From positions 29,869,121 to 29,933,120 of the forward strand of contig CM041085.1 of NCBI GenBank assembly GCA_023079485.1: 64,000 nt of DNA. Direction: 5' to 3'. Position numbers and translations under genes: made by a program. Under the pieces are notes generated by a model. It saw nothing but the letters and a program-made list of their open reading frames with translations, did no database searches and was not told the origin of the DNA. Within the stretch, counting starts at the first letter, position 1; every line of letters starts with the position of its first letter. Positions 49,631 to 63,341 of this stretch are shown here, piece after piece. The stretch comes from Archilochus colubris (taxonomy: Eukaryota; Chordata; Aves; Apodiformes; Trochilidae).

Positions 49631-52600
49631 ACAGTGAGAAATTTCTTATGATCTGGAAGTTTGAAAATTTAAAGACTAACTGGAGGTTGCTACGCAGTAC
49701 TAACTATGTGGTGGATTAATTTGTAGAAGTCCAAGCTGTGGAAATGTGCTCTAGCTTGGAGAGGGCATTTTATCACTTTAATTAACTTAAAAATAATGCT
49801 CTATAATACTTGAGAGGGGTTGATCTCCAAAAATCCTAAACCTTATTGTAATAAAACATGACATTTCTAGATTAAATGTAGTATTTCTTTTACTAGTAGG
49901 CAAACTTCTCCTAAGTTTCCATGCCGTTCAGGTTTATACAGTCTACAAAACAATCAGATGGCACTTTAAAAAAAATATTTAACTTTTAAAAATAAGAAGG
50001 GGGGGTGCGATAAAATTGTTGAGGGATTTTTTAATCCTTTTATGTGTTTTGAATGAGTGGCTCTACTAAGTTCATCTGTGATTAAGGTACTCCTAACTCC
50101 TTTGAAAGATCAGAAGAAGAGACCATATTTATTCTGTCAAGTTGAGGACAAGATAAGCTTTTTAGAATGAGGAGGCCAGGTTTCTTCTAAAGCTGTATTT
50201 CAAGGACCGGCAAAACTTGAGAATTTGACAGTGCTCATGAAGCATAATTTGCTATTTCTTTCTACCCCATTCTTGTCTTCAAGTATAATGTTAATCACAG
50301 AGCTACATGAAGCACCTGGTTTCACCTGAAGCCTTCCATTTACTCCTTCTCATAATTTCTGCTCTTTGTACTACTAGGCAAAAACCTCCAGAGTTAGGAA
50401 TAGCAAGTAGTAGGATGCTTGATTTTAAAAAAACCTTAATTCTATTTGAAAAGTATATAGAAAAAAAAATATGTCTAGGAGGCACTATAAATAGAAATAA
50501 AGGAGGGACATATTGGATTTAAAAAACAGGTGCAAAAATTATTGCATTCACTGTTTTTAGGATGATGTTTCCATTGCTTTGTTTCTGGCCTGTTTTTCAC
50601 CTGTTACAAAGACTTCTGGATGGAGTCCTCTCTTTGTGATTAGATACTGTGTTAAGAATTAATACTTTCTTTTCTCTTCTGCTCTTGCAGTTTCTCTTGC
50701 ATATCTTAAAAACCTGGGCAAGGGACATGACACTGAAAAGTTTTGCCTAATTTAATTGTTCACAGGTGTCTCACGGTGTCAGTGCCCAACTAAATAGCCA
50801 TCTCCTTGTGATTATGCACTTGGTGTATAGCTAAATCAGGGTCTACATTTAGGAAACTGCAATATACTCAGAACCATCAACATATGTGTTCAAGAAGTAT
50901 CTGAGGGGGGTTATTTAATCACCAAAAAGAGCAACCAAGAAGTGAGGAAGAGCAACTGCTTTTGATCTGAAGCAGGAACCTGTCATAGTGATGCAGATGT
51001 TACTAGGTGACATTTTGATCAATGCTGTTAATACAGAAGCAGAACTGTAGGCTATTTTTGGTGTTTAAATAATGCTACAGGTATCAGGATCAGGGCCTCA
51101 TTATAAAAGATTGCATGCAATCTCACACATACACAAGTAGTGTGCTCCCTAAGGACTAAATTGTGTCAGACATCAAGAATGCAAACCATTTATGGGATTT
51201 TCATCCCTTCATGCATCTGTTTTGCAAATACAGAACTCAAAGCCTTAAGAGGAGGTTGTCCACTTGCTACTCTCTTTGAAACAGGGCTGTTCTATTGTTA
51301 GTTTATCACTTCCACAAATGTTAATTTTTTTATCAGTCTTTAAGACCCAGTTCAGAGAAGTCTTTCCCTTTGTTAGTGTACAGCTGTAGACATGGATTAT
51401 CTCAAGTTTGATGTAACTGAAATTGGCAGTAGTAGTATTTGGAATGAGGGACAAACATTGTCCTTACTAAGTGTATCAGCCACTGGGTTAGTACATGTCT
51501 TCTACCCAGGTGACTTGTCATCTTTTAGGAGCTGTCTTCCTGTTCTTGCCTCTTGAAAAGGTTGCTCTTGTCTAACAGTTCTTGTCCTTCCAGAGGATTG
51601 CATGAAAATGATATTTTTTCTTCCTTTAAATTGGTTATTGATTAATTTTTTTTCTGTATGAAAGTCAAACCTGATTAAAAAAGGTAACACACATTGTTCT
51701 CTCTTTAAAAAGACTGGCAAGTGACAGAAAAAATGCAGTATTAGGAGACATTTACTACACATAAGAAAACAGTGATGCCATGTGGAAAAAAGAGAATTGT
51801 TAAATGCATGGAAATAATGAAACAAGCCCTGCTTTGAAGTGTCAGTAGGCAAAAGGTGATAGAGGTGGAAATATAGGTGGCTGCATTTTACTGAGGTGAA
51901 CTGCCTGTGAAGAAAACACATATTCTCTTTCAGACAGCTTTGAATTTTTGACACCTTGAAGTTTCATCTTGCGTTGGTGCTGATGTAAACTGCTTGTTAC
52001 TGTGAATGCATTAACATTATAATTGAAATTACAAGACTTTATAGGGGGAATGGCTAATTAAATGGTTCAGGAGTGCTCTTTTGCCTGGTGCTGTTTGCTG
52101 TTGTGAAAATAGTTCTAATTTGGTTGTGAATTACTTCAAAGTATAGTAATAATGAAGTTAGGTGAGCTAGAGAAGTACAGTGGGGAGGGAACTACCTCTT
52201 AGTAAGCTCAATTTCATGCGTATGCTTCTTGGAAAACTGGGGCAAAGAGGTGTCTTGAAGGATGGGGTGAAACCTGCCAAAGGGCATACCCCTCAGTAAG
52301 ATGTGAAATGTTGCTTCACTGTAAGCAATATTGTAGAAATGATGGGTAACATTGGGATCCCAGAAGGTGAGTCTCACTAGGAATCTGGGACACTGCTGTG
52401 ACAAAGCAGTATCCAGTTTTGAACACTTAGGCAGTAAATGCACTTGGTATGCCTTGAGTATTTTGTATCTGGTGATATGATGAGAACAGTGCCACATAGG
52501 AGGGACTTCATTGTTGTCCTGCCAAGTATCAATAGTACCAAGATCTTCTAACCACACACTCCCTGCCCCAAATGAGATTATCAGGTTTACCTTGTAGGAC

Positions 52601-53943
52601 TTCATGTGCTAACATGCTAGCTGTGCAACACTCTGTCCCACATCATACTCCTCACTGTCCCCTACATTTTGTGGCATTCATTGTTGTCCCTTCAGTCGTT
52701 AAACTGCCTTTTAGAATTAAGTCCATGACACTGAATACAGCCCAATGGCATCTCCCTGGTTATTCCTATGTGACACCTCTATAGTGTATTTCCCAAAATC
52801 TGTGCCTTACATGGTCTCATTTGCTTCTTGGCTGTACACTAGTGTCTCAGAGCTGGTGTATGTTAGAACTTATCTAGTCTGCTATCTGCAGCATTTCTCT
52901 GGTGCACTGCCTTGCCTCCAGGAAGATGCTCAGAGTGAGAAAGGGATCAGGGATGTTAGAAGAGTGGGATGGATGATGAGGAGAATGAGACTAGAAAAGT
53001 GGTCAGCCATATAACATGATTTACAGACTATATGCTAATTCTGTAATTTCCACAGCTTCTAGAATTTTTACCTCTAGGGACTGAAATGGTTCCATATTCC
53101 TGCTGTGGATTAAGCTACAGTACGTATTTCACTAGAACAATAACGTGGAGTTAAATTGTTTCTACTAAAAAATAATCTGGTTCCAGTAATCTTGTGGATG
53201 ATTCCACAGCTAACATAGGGACTACTTAGATTCAGTGTTATTATACTTCTTTAAGTGAAACGGCAAAGTGTTTTAGATGTTGGCTTTCTTCTCTAAAGAG
53301 TGTGTTAGAGTAGTGCCGTAGAAAACAAACTGCCCAACAAATCCAGCATGGTTCTGTGAGTTGGAAAATTCTGGGAAATGTATTTTTCTGTGGTTGCACT
53401 TATTTAGTGAAAACATCTGTATCTGTTAGCAGAAATATTCCTTTTGGGCTTTTCTTTGGAGCTGCTAATTAATGGGTGTGGCCTCTCTGTAAGGGGGGGT
53501 CAGCAGTCTGTCCAGTGAGTGCCACTGCTGGGGGCAGGATCTCAAATCAGGCCTCTGACAGATGACTTCTGCTGGGCATATTTATGCCACTTTCTGCTGT
53601 CTATCCCCCACCACCCAGCAACTTTCTGCTCTCCTCCTCTGCAGTAATTCCACAGCAAAGAAGTCACATTGGGTTGTGTTCTTCTACATCTTCTCCCAGT
53701 TTACAGCCCCATGTACTGGATGAAGCTGCTGCTGATATTGAGCTTACAAAGGTCTTATTGCAGTGGTTGAGGCATAGAGCATCTGTGGAGCTTGCCTTCC
53801 CCTCTTAAGGTGTTGATGTTAAGTGCTTGGACAAATCCATCTCTGATGGTATGGGGGAACTTAGACCTCAGTTTTGGATTAAAGGGAGTTGGCACTAACC
53901 AACTGTGCATAGCTTTGTGCCAGCTGGCATCCAATGAAGTGAA

Positions 53944-53965
53944 TGTTCTGAGAACATGTTGTCTT
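53944..53965. promoter_or_regulatory. Candidate steroid-receptor half-site cluster
   Basis: TGTTCT-G-AGAACA (53944-53956) holds two perfect glucocorticoid/mineralocorticoid half-sites in everted arrangement. AGAACA-TGT-TGTCTT (53951-53965) is an imperfect canonical 3-spaced element sharing the second half-site. It lies in intron 1 of a gene known in mammals to respond to aldosterone. Binding is not shown by sequence alone. Confidence 0.25.
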
Positions 53966-54480
53966 CCTGCATGTCATTGGACCAGCCTGAAGATGAAATG
54001 GCATATGGTCTACTACCTCAGTTCTTATTGCCACCTACCTGCAGAAGAGACAAATACTGTTATACACCTATGGGTGGCTTGTTTCTGAGGTGGTCATCCC
54101 ATATGCTCTGCACAGGAGAGGGAATGTGATAAAGTGAACTGATTGCCCACAAGCACTAGCACAGTATGGAGGGAGGGACAAAGCTTTTATCTGTAGTTTC
54201 TTCTCAACTGTGGCTTTCAGTGTTGGCATTCCAGCCAAAACCCTCCTGTGCACAGGCAAAGTTGTAATTTTGATCAGTGGAAGAAAGAACTAATTTTTCA
54301 GTGAGAAGAAAAAGCAGACCTACCTTGACTACAGAAGCTGCAAATTTCTGTTTAACTGCAATTCAAAATGTGTTGGCCTGCATGTGTTTGAAGGGCATTT
54401 ACTATGGAAAAAAAGCCTTAGTGGGGTGAGAAAAAAGAACACTGGAACAATCTGGTTTTTTCCCACTTTTGATACTTGAC

Positions 54481-54505
54481 TTTTTTTTTTTTTTTTTTTT
54501 TTTTT
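54481..54505. repeat. T25 homopolymer
   Basis: Twenty-five T in a row. Confidence 0.95.
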
Positions 54506-56662
54506 CCTGCTGGAAAAAGACATTGTGGTCCTTTGAGCCCATATGCATTGGGAAACAACTTCTGAGCATCTAAGAGGATTTTCAGGCTAAGGGTGGAACA
54601 GTGTCAACATTTAAGCTTTAGTGAAACTGTAATTGTCAGTTTTGAGACAGTATGTGGGGACGATGCTTTTTGTCACTAACAGCCTGTAATATGCATTAAT
54701 TTGTCCTGATGTATGTGGAACTGCTCTTCACTCACTCCTTGAGTGGAATTAATGAGACCATGGTGTAATACACACTGGTGTAATAAAATAACTGACTTCT
54801 GTTGGTGCTTCTTAAAGCAACTAGTTATGGACATTAGTTGGAAGAAGCAAAAACAGGCAAAAGAGCATTTTCTAGTTTGTAGGAAGATACCAGCAATGTT
54901 TTTAGACCTTTTTAGATCCTGTTGCATCTGTCTCTCACCACAGCCATTTATTTGTCTTTCTTGCCTTCCCTAATGCATGTGTATAATTTTAAATTCACAT
55001 TGAGTGACTATTTTTTTTACCATGTTAAAGGTCTCTATTTGTTGACACAGTCATGTCTTATGAGAAAAATGGCTGTGACAAACACTACTCTATGTTCATT
55101 GGATAAAATGGCTGTCAATAGAGTTTGAAAGAATTAGTTCAAGGAAAATCTTTTGTGGCAACAATTAAATGTGAGTTTTTCTGCCCTTGCAGTAGTCTAC
55201 TACATTATGCAATGCTTATCTCCATGGGTTGAAAATAATATTTTGGGGTGGCAGATAAGCTGATTGCTAGATATGATGGTAAAACCAGGGTGAAATAGAA
55301 TAACAAGATCTGAGTCATACTGGCTAGAAGTACTTTATCAGTGGAGAGCCCTTCTACACCCATTTATTTTGGCTATTTTAGGGGCTGCCAACATGATATA
55401 GTTTACCTATTTGTCTATATTATTATATTTGTCAAGGAGATATTTTCTTCTTTCATTTTGGAAGTTATGGTAGTTCTTAGGTGCTGCTTGAACAATAATT
55501 GTTGATTAAGTAGAAATGCCTCCCTACAGCTACAATATACTGCCATTTTATTTGATGTTGCCTTGCTCATGCTGTAGTATACCCAGGGTATGAATGCACG
55601 TTTCATCTTGCCATGAGTAGGATAGTTTTTACTGTGATGTCAGGGGCTATGTTGTCAGCAGTGTCCCTGAAGACTTTAGGGAGTGTGATGACAGAAAAGC
55701 CCCACTTGGATATGGCCACCTATGTACAGCAGGGCCCACAGCTGTGTGCAGGTGTCCAGTCCAGCCTTCTGCTGGTGAAAAGCATGACTGAATGTCTATC
55801 TGATCCATCTGCCTTCAAATTGGTGGGAATGTAATACAATAGGTTGCTTGTTTGTTTGTTTCCTGGTATATTCTTTTTCTCTTCCCTTTGTCTACAGGGA
55901 AAACCCTGTCAAATTTAAAAAGGCTTTAATTTCCATCCCTCTGTGGCATGGTGATACATTTTTCTGTTTTAACCTCTATGTACGTGTTGTGTCCTGGTTT
56001 TTTTCCTCCACTTTTTTTCCTCTGTTTTTAGAAACGTGGCATGCCAGCACAATTCACTTTTCAGTATCTATAATATTCCATTTTAATTTTGCCTTTAGTT
56101 TAAAACCTTAAAGGTACATCATAATATAAAACTCCTATGGGAAATAGTAGAAATAGGTGTCTCTTCCGTCAACCTTTTTATTTTATTTATTTTTCCATTA
56201 ATTCCTTGAGAAAGAGCTATGAAAAGAAAAGAAAACTACTTTGACTTTTAGCTGAAATGCTTTTGGAATTAAATACCATTAATTTTTAATTTATTATATG
56301 TTTACCTTTATTTCAGCTTATTGTATGCTACCATTCACTCATGTCAAATGTATTTTTAAGTCCCGATGCAAGTTCACTCATTGTCAACTGCAGGTACAAT
56401 TTCCAAATTAACTTGCTCTTGCAATTTCCTATTTGCTGTTAATACCTGTAGCTTGATTACAACCCACCAGAGGAGCTATCTGATTCACAGTGATTAACTC
56501 CTAGTATTATTAGGTTCTATTTTTTTTCTGTTTCTTTTACCAGTCTGTACAACCTCTAATTATATCTCTGGATTAAACTGATATTATCGTTCAGTATTAG
56601 TGTTTAGCCTTTTCCTCCATTTCCTCTCCTCACCTTCTATTTCTCTAGAAAGTCTTTTTAAA

Positions 56663-56768
56663 TCATAGAATCATAGAATTGGCTGGGTTGGAAGGGACCT
56701 CAGAGATCATCGAGTCCAACCCTTGAACCACCGTTGCGGTTGCTAGACTATGGCACTGAGTGCCATTT
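56663..56768 (-). mobile_element. CR1 LINE 3' end, reverse orientation, short
   Basis: Begins AATCATAGAATCATAGAATT (the reverse of the CR1 terminal repeat), then GGCTGGGTTGGAAGGGACCT, GATCATCGAGTCCAACCCTT and ATGGCACTGAGTGCCA. It is truncated at about 105 bp. It matches the copy at 63342 almost base for base over this span, so both belong to the same subfamily. Confidence 0.95.
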
Positions 56769-58364
56769 TTGAGAAAATCTTACATCACCTACTGTAATTA
56801 CTAACAGCAGTAGTAGCTTTCACTAGTGAAAAGACAACAATTTTCTTAAGTCTTAAGATAATAGTAAATAACAGAGTGGCCATCTACATTTTGGTGCTGT
56901 GTATGGCACAGTTGTGGAAGTCCTGTGTCCAGCGCTGTCTAGCTCTGTGTTCCATCCTGAATGTCTGCCAAAAAAAAGGATGTGTTAAAGAGACTCATAG
57001 AAAAGATGACATATTATATGTTTCCTTCTCTGGGTTCCCTCAAGCCTTTAAGTATTTACGTTTGAATCTTTTGGAGCTGAACATGGCTTCAGCAACACCT
57101 ACTTGGATGAATCTGTTCGCCTTTCACTGAAACCACATAAGCATTGCATACTGCTGTGTGAAGAATCACTCTCTTATTGCTTGTTATATTGCTTGTTATA
57201 TGCTACCCCCATTGGCTCTCCCTAATTCCTGTATTAGAAGAGATAATACATAATAGATGTTCTTTGTTTTTCTATGCCAATTCTGGCTTTATGGGCCTCT
57301 ATCATGTCATTCTCCTCCCTATAATGTTTTCTTCTGTAAAGACTCCACACTTGACTCTTTCTTACTCTGTGTCTGTTTAGTTTCCTGAAAATATTCTATG
57401 AGGTAAATCTGAGTGGTTTTTTCTGGCTTTGTAGAGCGAGGTCTGGCTTTGCAAACTTGCTGGAGCTCTTAGAAGGGTTTGGCAAGTGTGTGGACAAAAG
57501 TTATTTTAACTCTTCCTTAATGTACTTTTGTGATTTTTCTCTCTGAAGTGTTGAAATTTAAAGCTGTCTTCAGATTTCCTGTCTGGAGCATGGTAATGGG
57601 AACTTCTGGAATGGTCTCATTTTATGGTTTTGTAAGCAGGAGTGGAAGGCCTGTCAATCTGAGATAGTAACTCTACATGGAGCAGCTAAAGGTTAAATAC
57701 AGTCTCCATAGCCCTTCTGGTCAGGATGTCTTACAACCCAAGTTTACTCACCGAGTTCTTTTATTACAAAGCAAAGCTTTCAGTTTTGCATTCAAAAGCA
57801 GCTAAGGGATTTATGGGTGGATTTGAATGGAATGAGTGGATTTATTTTGGGGTAGTATGACCACGTGTATATCGTCTGTTTTTCCAGGCTAAATATGCTA
57901 GTTGCAGATACTGAAAATAGGAACGTGTTGCAAAAGGCCTTCTGTGGAACTGTCAGTCAGAGGGGATTACAGAGGGGACAGTAAAGCATTGATTATCAAA
58001 GCTGAAGGCTTCACCCTTTCCCTCTGTCCTTCTCTGACCTCCGTGAGAGAGCTGCCCTTTGCATCCCTGCTGGCAGACAGGGGTCAGATATTTGTCTGAT
58101 TCCATCCCTGTATGAAATGTGGGGACAGACAAGAAGCTTCTGTACTGTTCTGGTTGTTCTAGGCAATGCCTGTCCTCAGCAAAGCTAGACCTAGTGCCTG
58201 GTGAGGTGACAAGCCTGCCTGCATGGGTAGGAGGCAAACGATGAAACAAATGTGGAAGATTTGCTTACAGTAGCCTATGTGAGGAGAACCTATTTTATAG
58301 ACAAGCTGGTTTATGCAAGAAACATTTCAAAAAAGCTAATAATAAGCAGCTCTTCAATTCTTGT

Positions 58365-58410
58365 TGGTGGTTTTTTGGGGATTTTTTTTGTTTGTTTATT
58401 TTTTGTTTTA
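58365..58410. repeat. G/T-rich tract
   Basis: GGTGG, T6, GGGGA, T8, GTTTGTTTA and T-runs. Confidence 0.85.
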
Positions 58411-58531
58411 GTGATTGATACTTAAGATGGTGGCAGTGTTACAAGGGACTGTGGAACTAGTTGGATTAAAATAATCAAACAAGTGGTTTTACCTCTATCC
58501 ACTTGACAGTAACTAAAAAATTTCTTGAAGG

Positions 58532-58562
58532 CGTTTTTTGGGGTTTTTTGGGTTTTTTTGGT
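58532..58562. repeat. Short G/T tandem, period about 10
   Basis: Three successive units of G plus six or seven T plus two to four G (GTTTTTTGGG type). Confidence 0.85.
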
Positions 58563-61500
58563 AGAACTCTATGGTAAAGAAAAATGTTAGTTTTCTTTGC
58601 TCCTTGAACTTTTCAGTTTGCTCCTTTTCACCTTCTACCTATTGAGTTGCTTCAGCTTTTCACAGCTGTCTCGCTGAGCCTTTTCTCTTACTTTCAACAG
58701 CTTTCTCAGGTGCTGGCTCACCTCCCTATGAAGTAGCTCTTTTCTCCTTCTAGTGTTCCTTTGCTGCCTTGGTTTCCCCTTACTACTACTTTTATTAATT
58801 TCTTCTACTCCTGGAAATAGATGGAGGAAATAAAGGCAGGAAGCTATCACAATAACAGTTGTAAAATGGTGTTGAATGTGCATGATGGTATAATGGCATG
58901 TAACAGGAGATGTGTCAAAGGTTCTCCTAGAACTGATGATCTTTCAAAGCTTGTCAGGATGGATTGAAGTAGGTGTGTATAGGGAATCTTTGGAGACTAA
59001 TAGTGGCAAATTAATAGACTCTGAAGAGAATAAGAGTGACTTAGATTGGAATTTCAGGTTCTTACAACATTTGAATGTGTGTTTCTTAAGATGGTAAGGC
59101 AAAAAAAGATTTTGGCGGCCCACATAGCCAGCTATCCAAAGGCCAAGGAAGCACCTTGATGGTCTGAGGGCTGTGTTGCCCTGAGCCACCAGGTGCTGTC
59201 AGTTTACTAACAAGTCACCTAACAGAAGAGATAAAGTAAATCTTCATAATAATAAGGCTATGTTTCCTTGAGACAGCTAGCAATGATCCCTATGGTGGTG
59301 CTACATGAAGGAGTGAGTCTTGTACTTATAAGCTCTTCCACGGTCCAAGAGGCTTCTGCTGCTCCCACTGTCTTCTGCCAGATTTGGCAATTTATAAGCT
59401 ACCCTGAGAATGTGTTCAAGGGTTCAACAGAAATAGTCCTTGTTACCTTCTAGTTCTTCCTCTCCCTAGTCCTTCTTCAGTTCCTCGTCCTGTTATTCTC
59501 CCTTTCCTGTTCCCTGCCCTCCTCCCCACCCTGTTGTTGGAGCATATAGACTGTGGTCTCCCAAGAGAAGAGAGGGAGAAAGAGGGAGGGGTGATGGGAG
59601 GAAAGAATAGGTGGGAAGTCAGCTGGTTTCGGACCTGTGGCCATAACATATTAGTGAACTGTTTTTATGGCTTTACAGTATGTAAATTATTTGATTTTTG
59701 TCTAGCACAAAAGAAGCAAAAAAACATATTATCACTTACTTATAAAATGCATCTCTAGTGCTTTGGGAGTCAGATATGTTGTTGCTCAAAGGCTGACATC
59801 TATCAACAGTAGAAATGTTAATTCTCTCTGAACAGTAAACTGATAGTTATGGCTTAGACCCAAGCTTCTCCCTTAAAGTTTTTTTTTTCCCAACTTAATT
59901 CTTATTCAAAATAACTTTCTTAATCTTGGAAACAGACTGAGATTCATATCAGTGCAAATCTGTAGGTACAAGCCCTATCCTAATGTTTTTGCATGAATGC
60001 AAGGTATTGAATATCTTCTGGGGTGCTTTTTCTGGTGGTGGAAGGTTATTTTAGACAGAAAAGTCTAGACAGCTCTTAGGATCTCTTGCACATCTCTACA
60101 CCTGCCAAAATTTGTGAGGGAGTTTTGTTCAAGTTACACCGCAGTTTCTCAGAAGGGTTTTCACAATAGGAATAATGCTAACTAGACAAGCCCCTCTCTC
60201 TCTTCCTCCCCTCAAAATCACTGCTATTACTGTTTTAAAACTTGTGTAACATTCTACAATTGCTATTCCTATTTCCATCTTCCATCATTCTCTAAAAAAT
60301 ATGTAATTAGGAAGGATGTTATCTTTTATGCATGGTTTTGATATGTGTTGAGGAATAATACAAAGATGATTCACATGCAGTTGATGCAAGTGCTTTTTAA
60401 ACACACTTAGAGCATAAAATTACCAGATGAGACTTTACAAGGGGTCTTCAATGAGTAAGGGAAATACCTAACTTTCTTTTCCAGTGTCAGCCTTAATTGC
60501 TTTTTTTTTTTAATAGAGAAAGTTATTTTCTTGCTTCAACTTGGTAATATTGTATTGTTGAAAATGACACATGTAAGACAGTGTCTTTCTGAGTAATGTA
60601 GACTACTTTTTATTGGTTTTAATTCTTGTCTCAAATAATAATAATAATATCTCAAAATAAATGACTCAACAATATCCAGACTACTAATGGGCAGTCTATA
60701 GGAGTCTGAGGTTCAGAGAGAAAAGGCATGGAAATAAATGGGATCTTGGAAGAAGGAAAAAATAAGCAGTTCAATTAGATATTACCAATGACTTTGAATG
60801 CTGACTTTTTGAACTCAATAAAATACATTTAATAATTCTTAAGTAAACTGATTTGAGTCCTTATTTTCCTTTCTTCTTCTATCCCTCTTGGGAGAAATTG
60901 GAATCTTTTTGGTTTGCATATGATTAAACATTTCATATGGTGTAAAATTAAACAATAGGCTAGAAATGTGGTTGTAATCTCAATTAAAATGTTTAAGATT
61001 TTCCCATATGTTTCTTAGTAAAAATAATAACACTTATGTTAGTCAGCTCCTCTTAAACCATTAGTGAATGTTTGCCATGAGTGTGTGGGTCTGTCTTCAC
61101 TTCCTGCTTTGCATAGTTTTGGTCCCTTAATCTTAAGTACATTTCTAGCTGAGTGGCTGTTCCTCTGACTGTTTTGAATTAACATTTGTGTGATTTAAAT
61201 ATTTTTTTTGGTAATACTTTAATTTGCAAAGTATTCTTATCATGTGATCTTAGAAGTATTGTTTTCAAGGAGTTATTAAAAAAAAATCTTTCAGAGGTAG
61301 CTGTTCAAGTTTTAATAGACCTTCAAGAACAGACAAGCATAAATTAAACCAAAATGGAACACAGGCAAGCTGAAAGCCAAAATTGCATTTCTTAAGAGGG
61401 ATATATACATTTGTGACTCTCATTTTAGCATAGAATGAGGATCTGCAATGTTGAGTGAACACCTAGAAAGGATAGTAGGCAAAAGTAGTGCTGTGTCCAA

Positions 61501-63233
61501 GAAACTTAAAAAATAAGAACTTTGCATGCTGAATAAAGTATTTTAATTTAGTTTGTGAAATTTGTAGTGGAAACTATGGGCTTGCAATGGCAAATGATGG
61601 GAAAAAGTGTCTGCAAGATGGCATTAAAAATTGGGAATGCAAAATATGTGCACTGTATGTCAGCCTTGGTTGAGAATTTGTTTTAAAAAAATAAATTGTT
61701 AAACAATGAAGGCCAGATCTCTTTATTATTTTTCCTGGGAAAAGAGTTTGCATAGCCTAAGGGAGAATTTGGTGCCTGTGGGAAAGAGAACACTGGGGTC
61801 AATTTTCAAAATTTATGTGGCCTTGCCAAGACAGATGGGAAGAAACAAGAGTGAACCCCAAACAACTGTAGCCCTGGGAGACTCTGCTCGTCTCGCATGT
61901 GGCTTTTCCCATTCATAATTATGCTTAAAAATCAAGCTGCAGTCACTAGTAGCTCTGCACGTGGAGGAATCAAGCTTGTTCAGCCAGATTTTAATGTACT
62001 GCAATAATTAAGCTTGCCCAGGTCATGTAAAGGGGTGACTGTTAAGTGCCAGGGTGTCTGTCATTATTTTCTAAGTGAGTGATGTCTTAAAGGCAAGTGA
62101 TGTCTGTTAAGTAAGCCTGAACCCATGAGAGTCCATAACCCACAGATCTACTGTGACCCAGACACTGCAAAACACCAGTGACTGCTCGTGCTGCTCTTAT
62201 GAAAAGAGAATGTTTCATGTGACTCTTAGAAACCCCCCTTGTGATTTCTTTCAAATGTTTTCTTGGCAGTGCTTGGCTGATGCTGTGGCTCCATGAGTGG
62301 AAATGAGTGCTGGTCTTCTGGCTCTCATTTTCTTGTATTTCAGGATGCTGTTCGTGTTTCTCATCTGCAGCATTCAACATCCTGTCCATCTCAATGGCTT
62401 CCTTTTGAGCCAGCACAGTGGATAAACATCCTTTATGCAGCTGAAGCTTCAATTTTATAAAACTTATCAAACAATGTAGCTATTGTGGATGTTACAAAGT
62501 AGATGTCAAATTTGTAATCTGATTATTTTTTTTTTTTTTTGCCTTTTGTCAGCTATTTTCAGTAGACATGATGTATTTCTACAAAACAGAGCTAATTAGA
62601 TCTGTTCCTTTTGTGCTGGCTAATATGTTGAAGTGAAATAGGGCATTAAGAGCACTGCATCATCTTTAAAGGAAAACATCCATTCAGCTGTTTTCCCCGG
62701 ACTGTTGCTGTGCACAGAATCTTTAAGAACAGAAGAAATGAGCAGATGACAGATTCTTAAACAGGACTAACACATGAAGTTTGGTTAACTAAAATGAAAA
62801 CAATAAGTCCTTTCCCTAATCACTAGGGAAAATATACTGTAAGGAACAGTCATAGAACCACAATTTAAAGTGAGAATTTTTGGGATATTGCTGGGACAAA
62901 ATACTCTAAACTGTTTTAAAAATACATCATATATACAAATGTGAATTAAGTTTCTTATTGGTGTGTGCTGTTAATGCTCAGCAAGGGAGAAGAAATGGCT
63001 GTTTCAGGAAGCTGAAAGGTCTCTTAAATCAAAGGAATAATGAAAGGAGCCAAACACAATTTTGCTTACTTTGTTGTATTTTTCTCTCATCATTTATTCA
63101 GCCATTTTACATGTAAGTGGATGGGGAACTGTGGAGTTTTGTGCTTTTGTTTGTTTGCTTGTTTAACTAGACTTTGGGCAACATCTTTCTGCTTGCCTTG
63201 CCTTGTTGAATTGTTTTTTCCCCCCATGTCAGT

Positions 63234-63252
63234 TGTTTTGTTGTTGTTGTTG
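63234..63252. repeat. TTG trinucleotide repeat
   Basis: About five TTG units after GTTTTG. Confidence 0.88.
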
Positions 63253-63341
63253 CCTTCCTTGTCGTTCAGGGTTTGGGTTAGTATCATAGCCGAGTCTGTG
63301 CAAGCTCCCTGGTAGCTTTGACTATGCAGGCACCAAATTGA

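Larger units (their letters stand above)
49631..56662. other. Intron 1, middle part
   Basis: No exon or element is supported apart from a T25 run (54481-54505) and a palindromic TGTTCT/AGAACA pair at 53944-53956. A 137-codon reverse-strand open frame (52192-52605) and a 150-codon one (51502-51954) lack any recognisable domain. Confidence 0.55.
56769..63341. other. Intron 1, distal part
   Basis: No exon or RNA gene is supported. Contents include G/T tracts at 58365-58410 and 58532-58562, an AAT run at 60633-60649, a T15 run at 62526-62540 and TTG repeats at 63234-63252. A 127-codon reverse-strand open frame at 62087-62470 is noted as a weak curiosity. Confidence 0.55.

Noticed and set aside
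52192..52605. 137-codon reverse-strand frame (contains a FWDPNVTHHFYNIAY stretch), considered as an endogenous virus or LTR relic
   Set aside because: I could not match it to any retroviral, bornaviral or other viral protein block. No LTR pair, primer-binding site or polypurine tract is visible nearby, and the length is within chance expectation for 64 kb.
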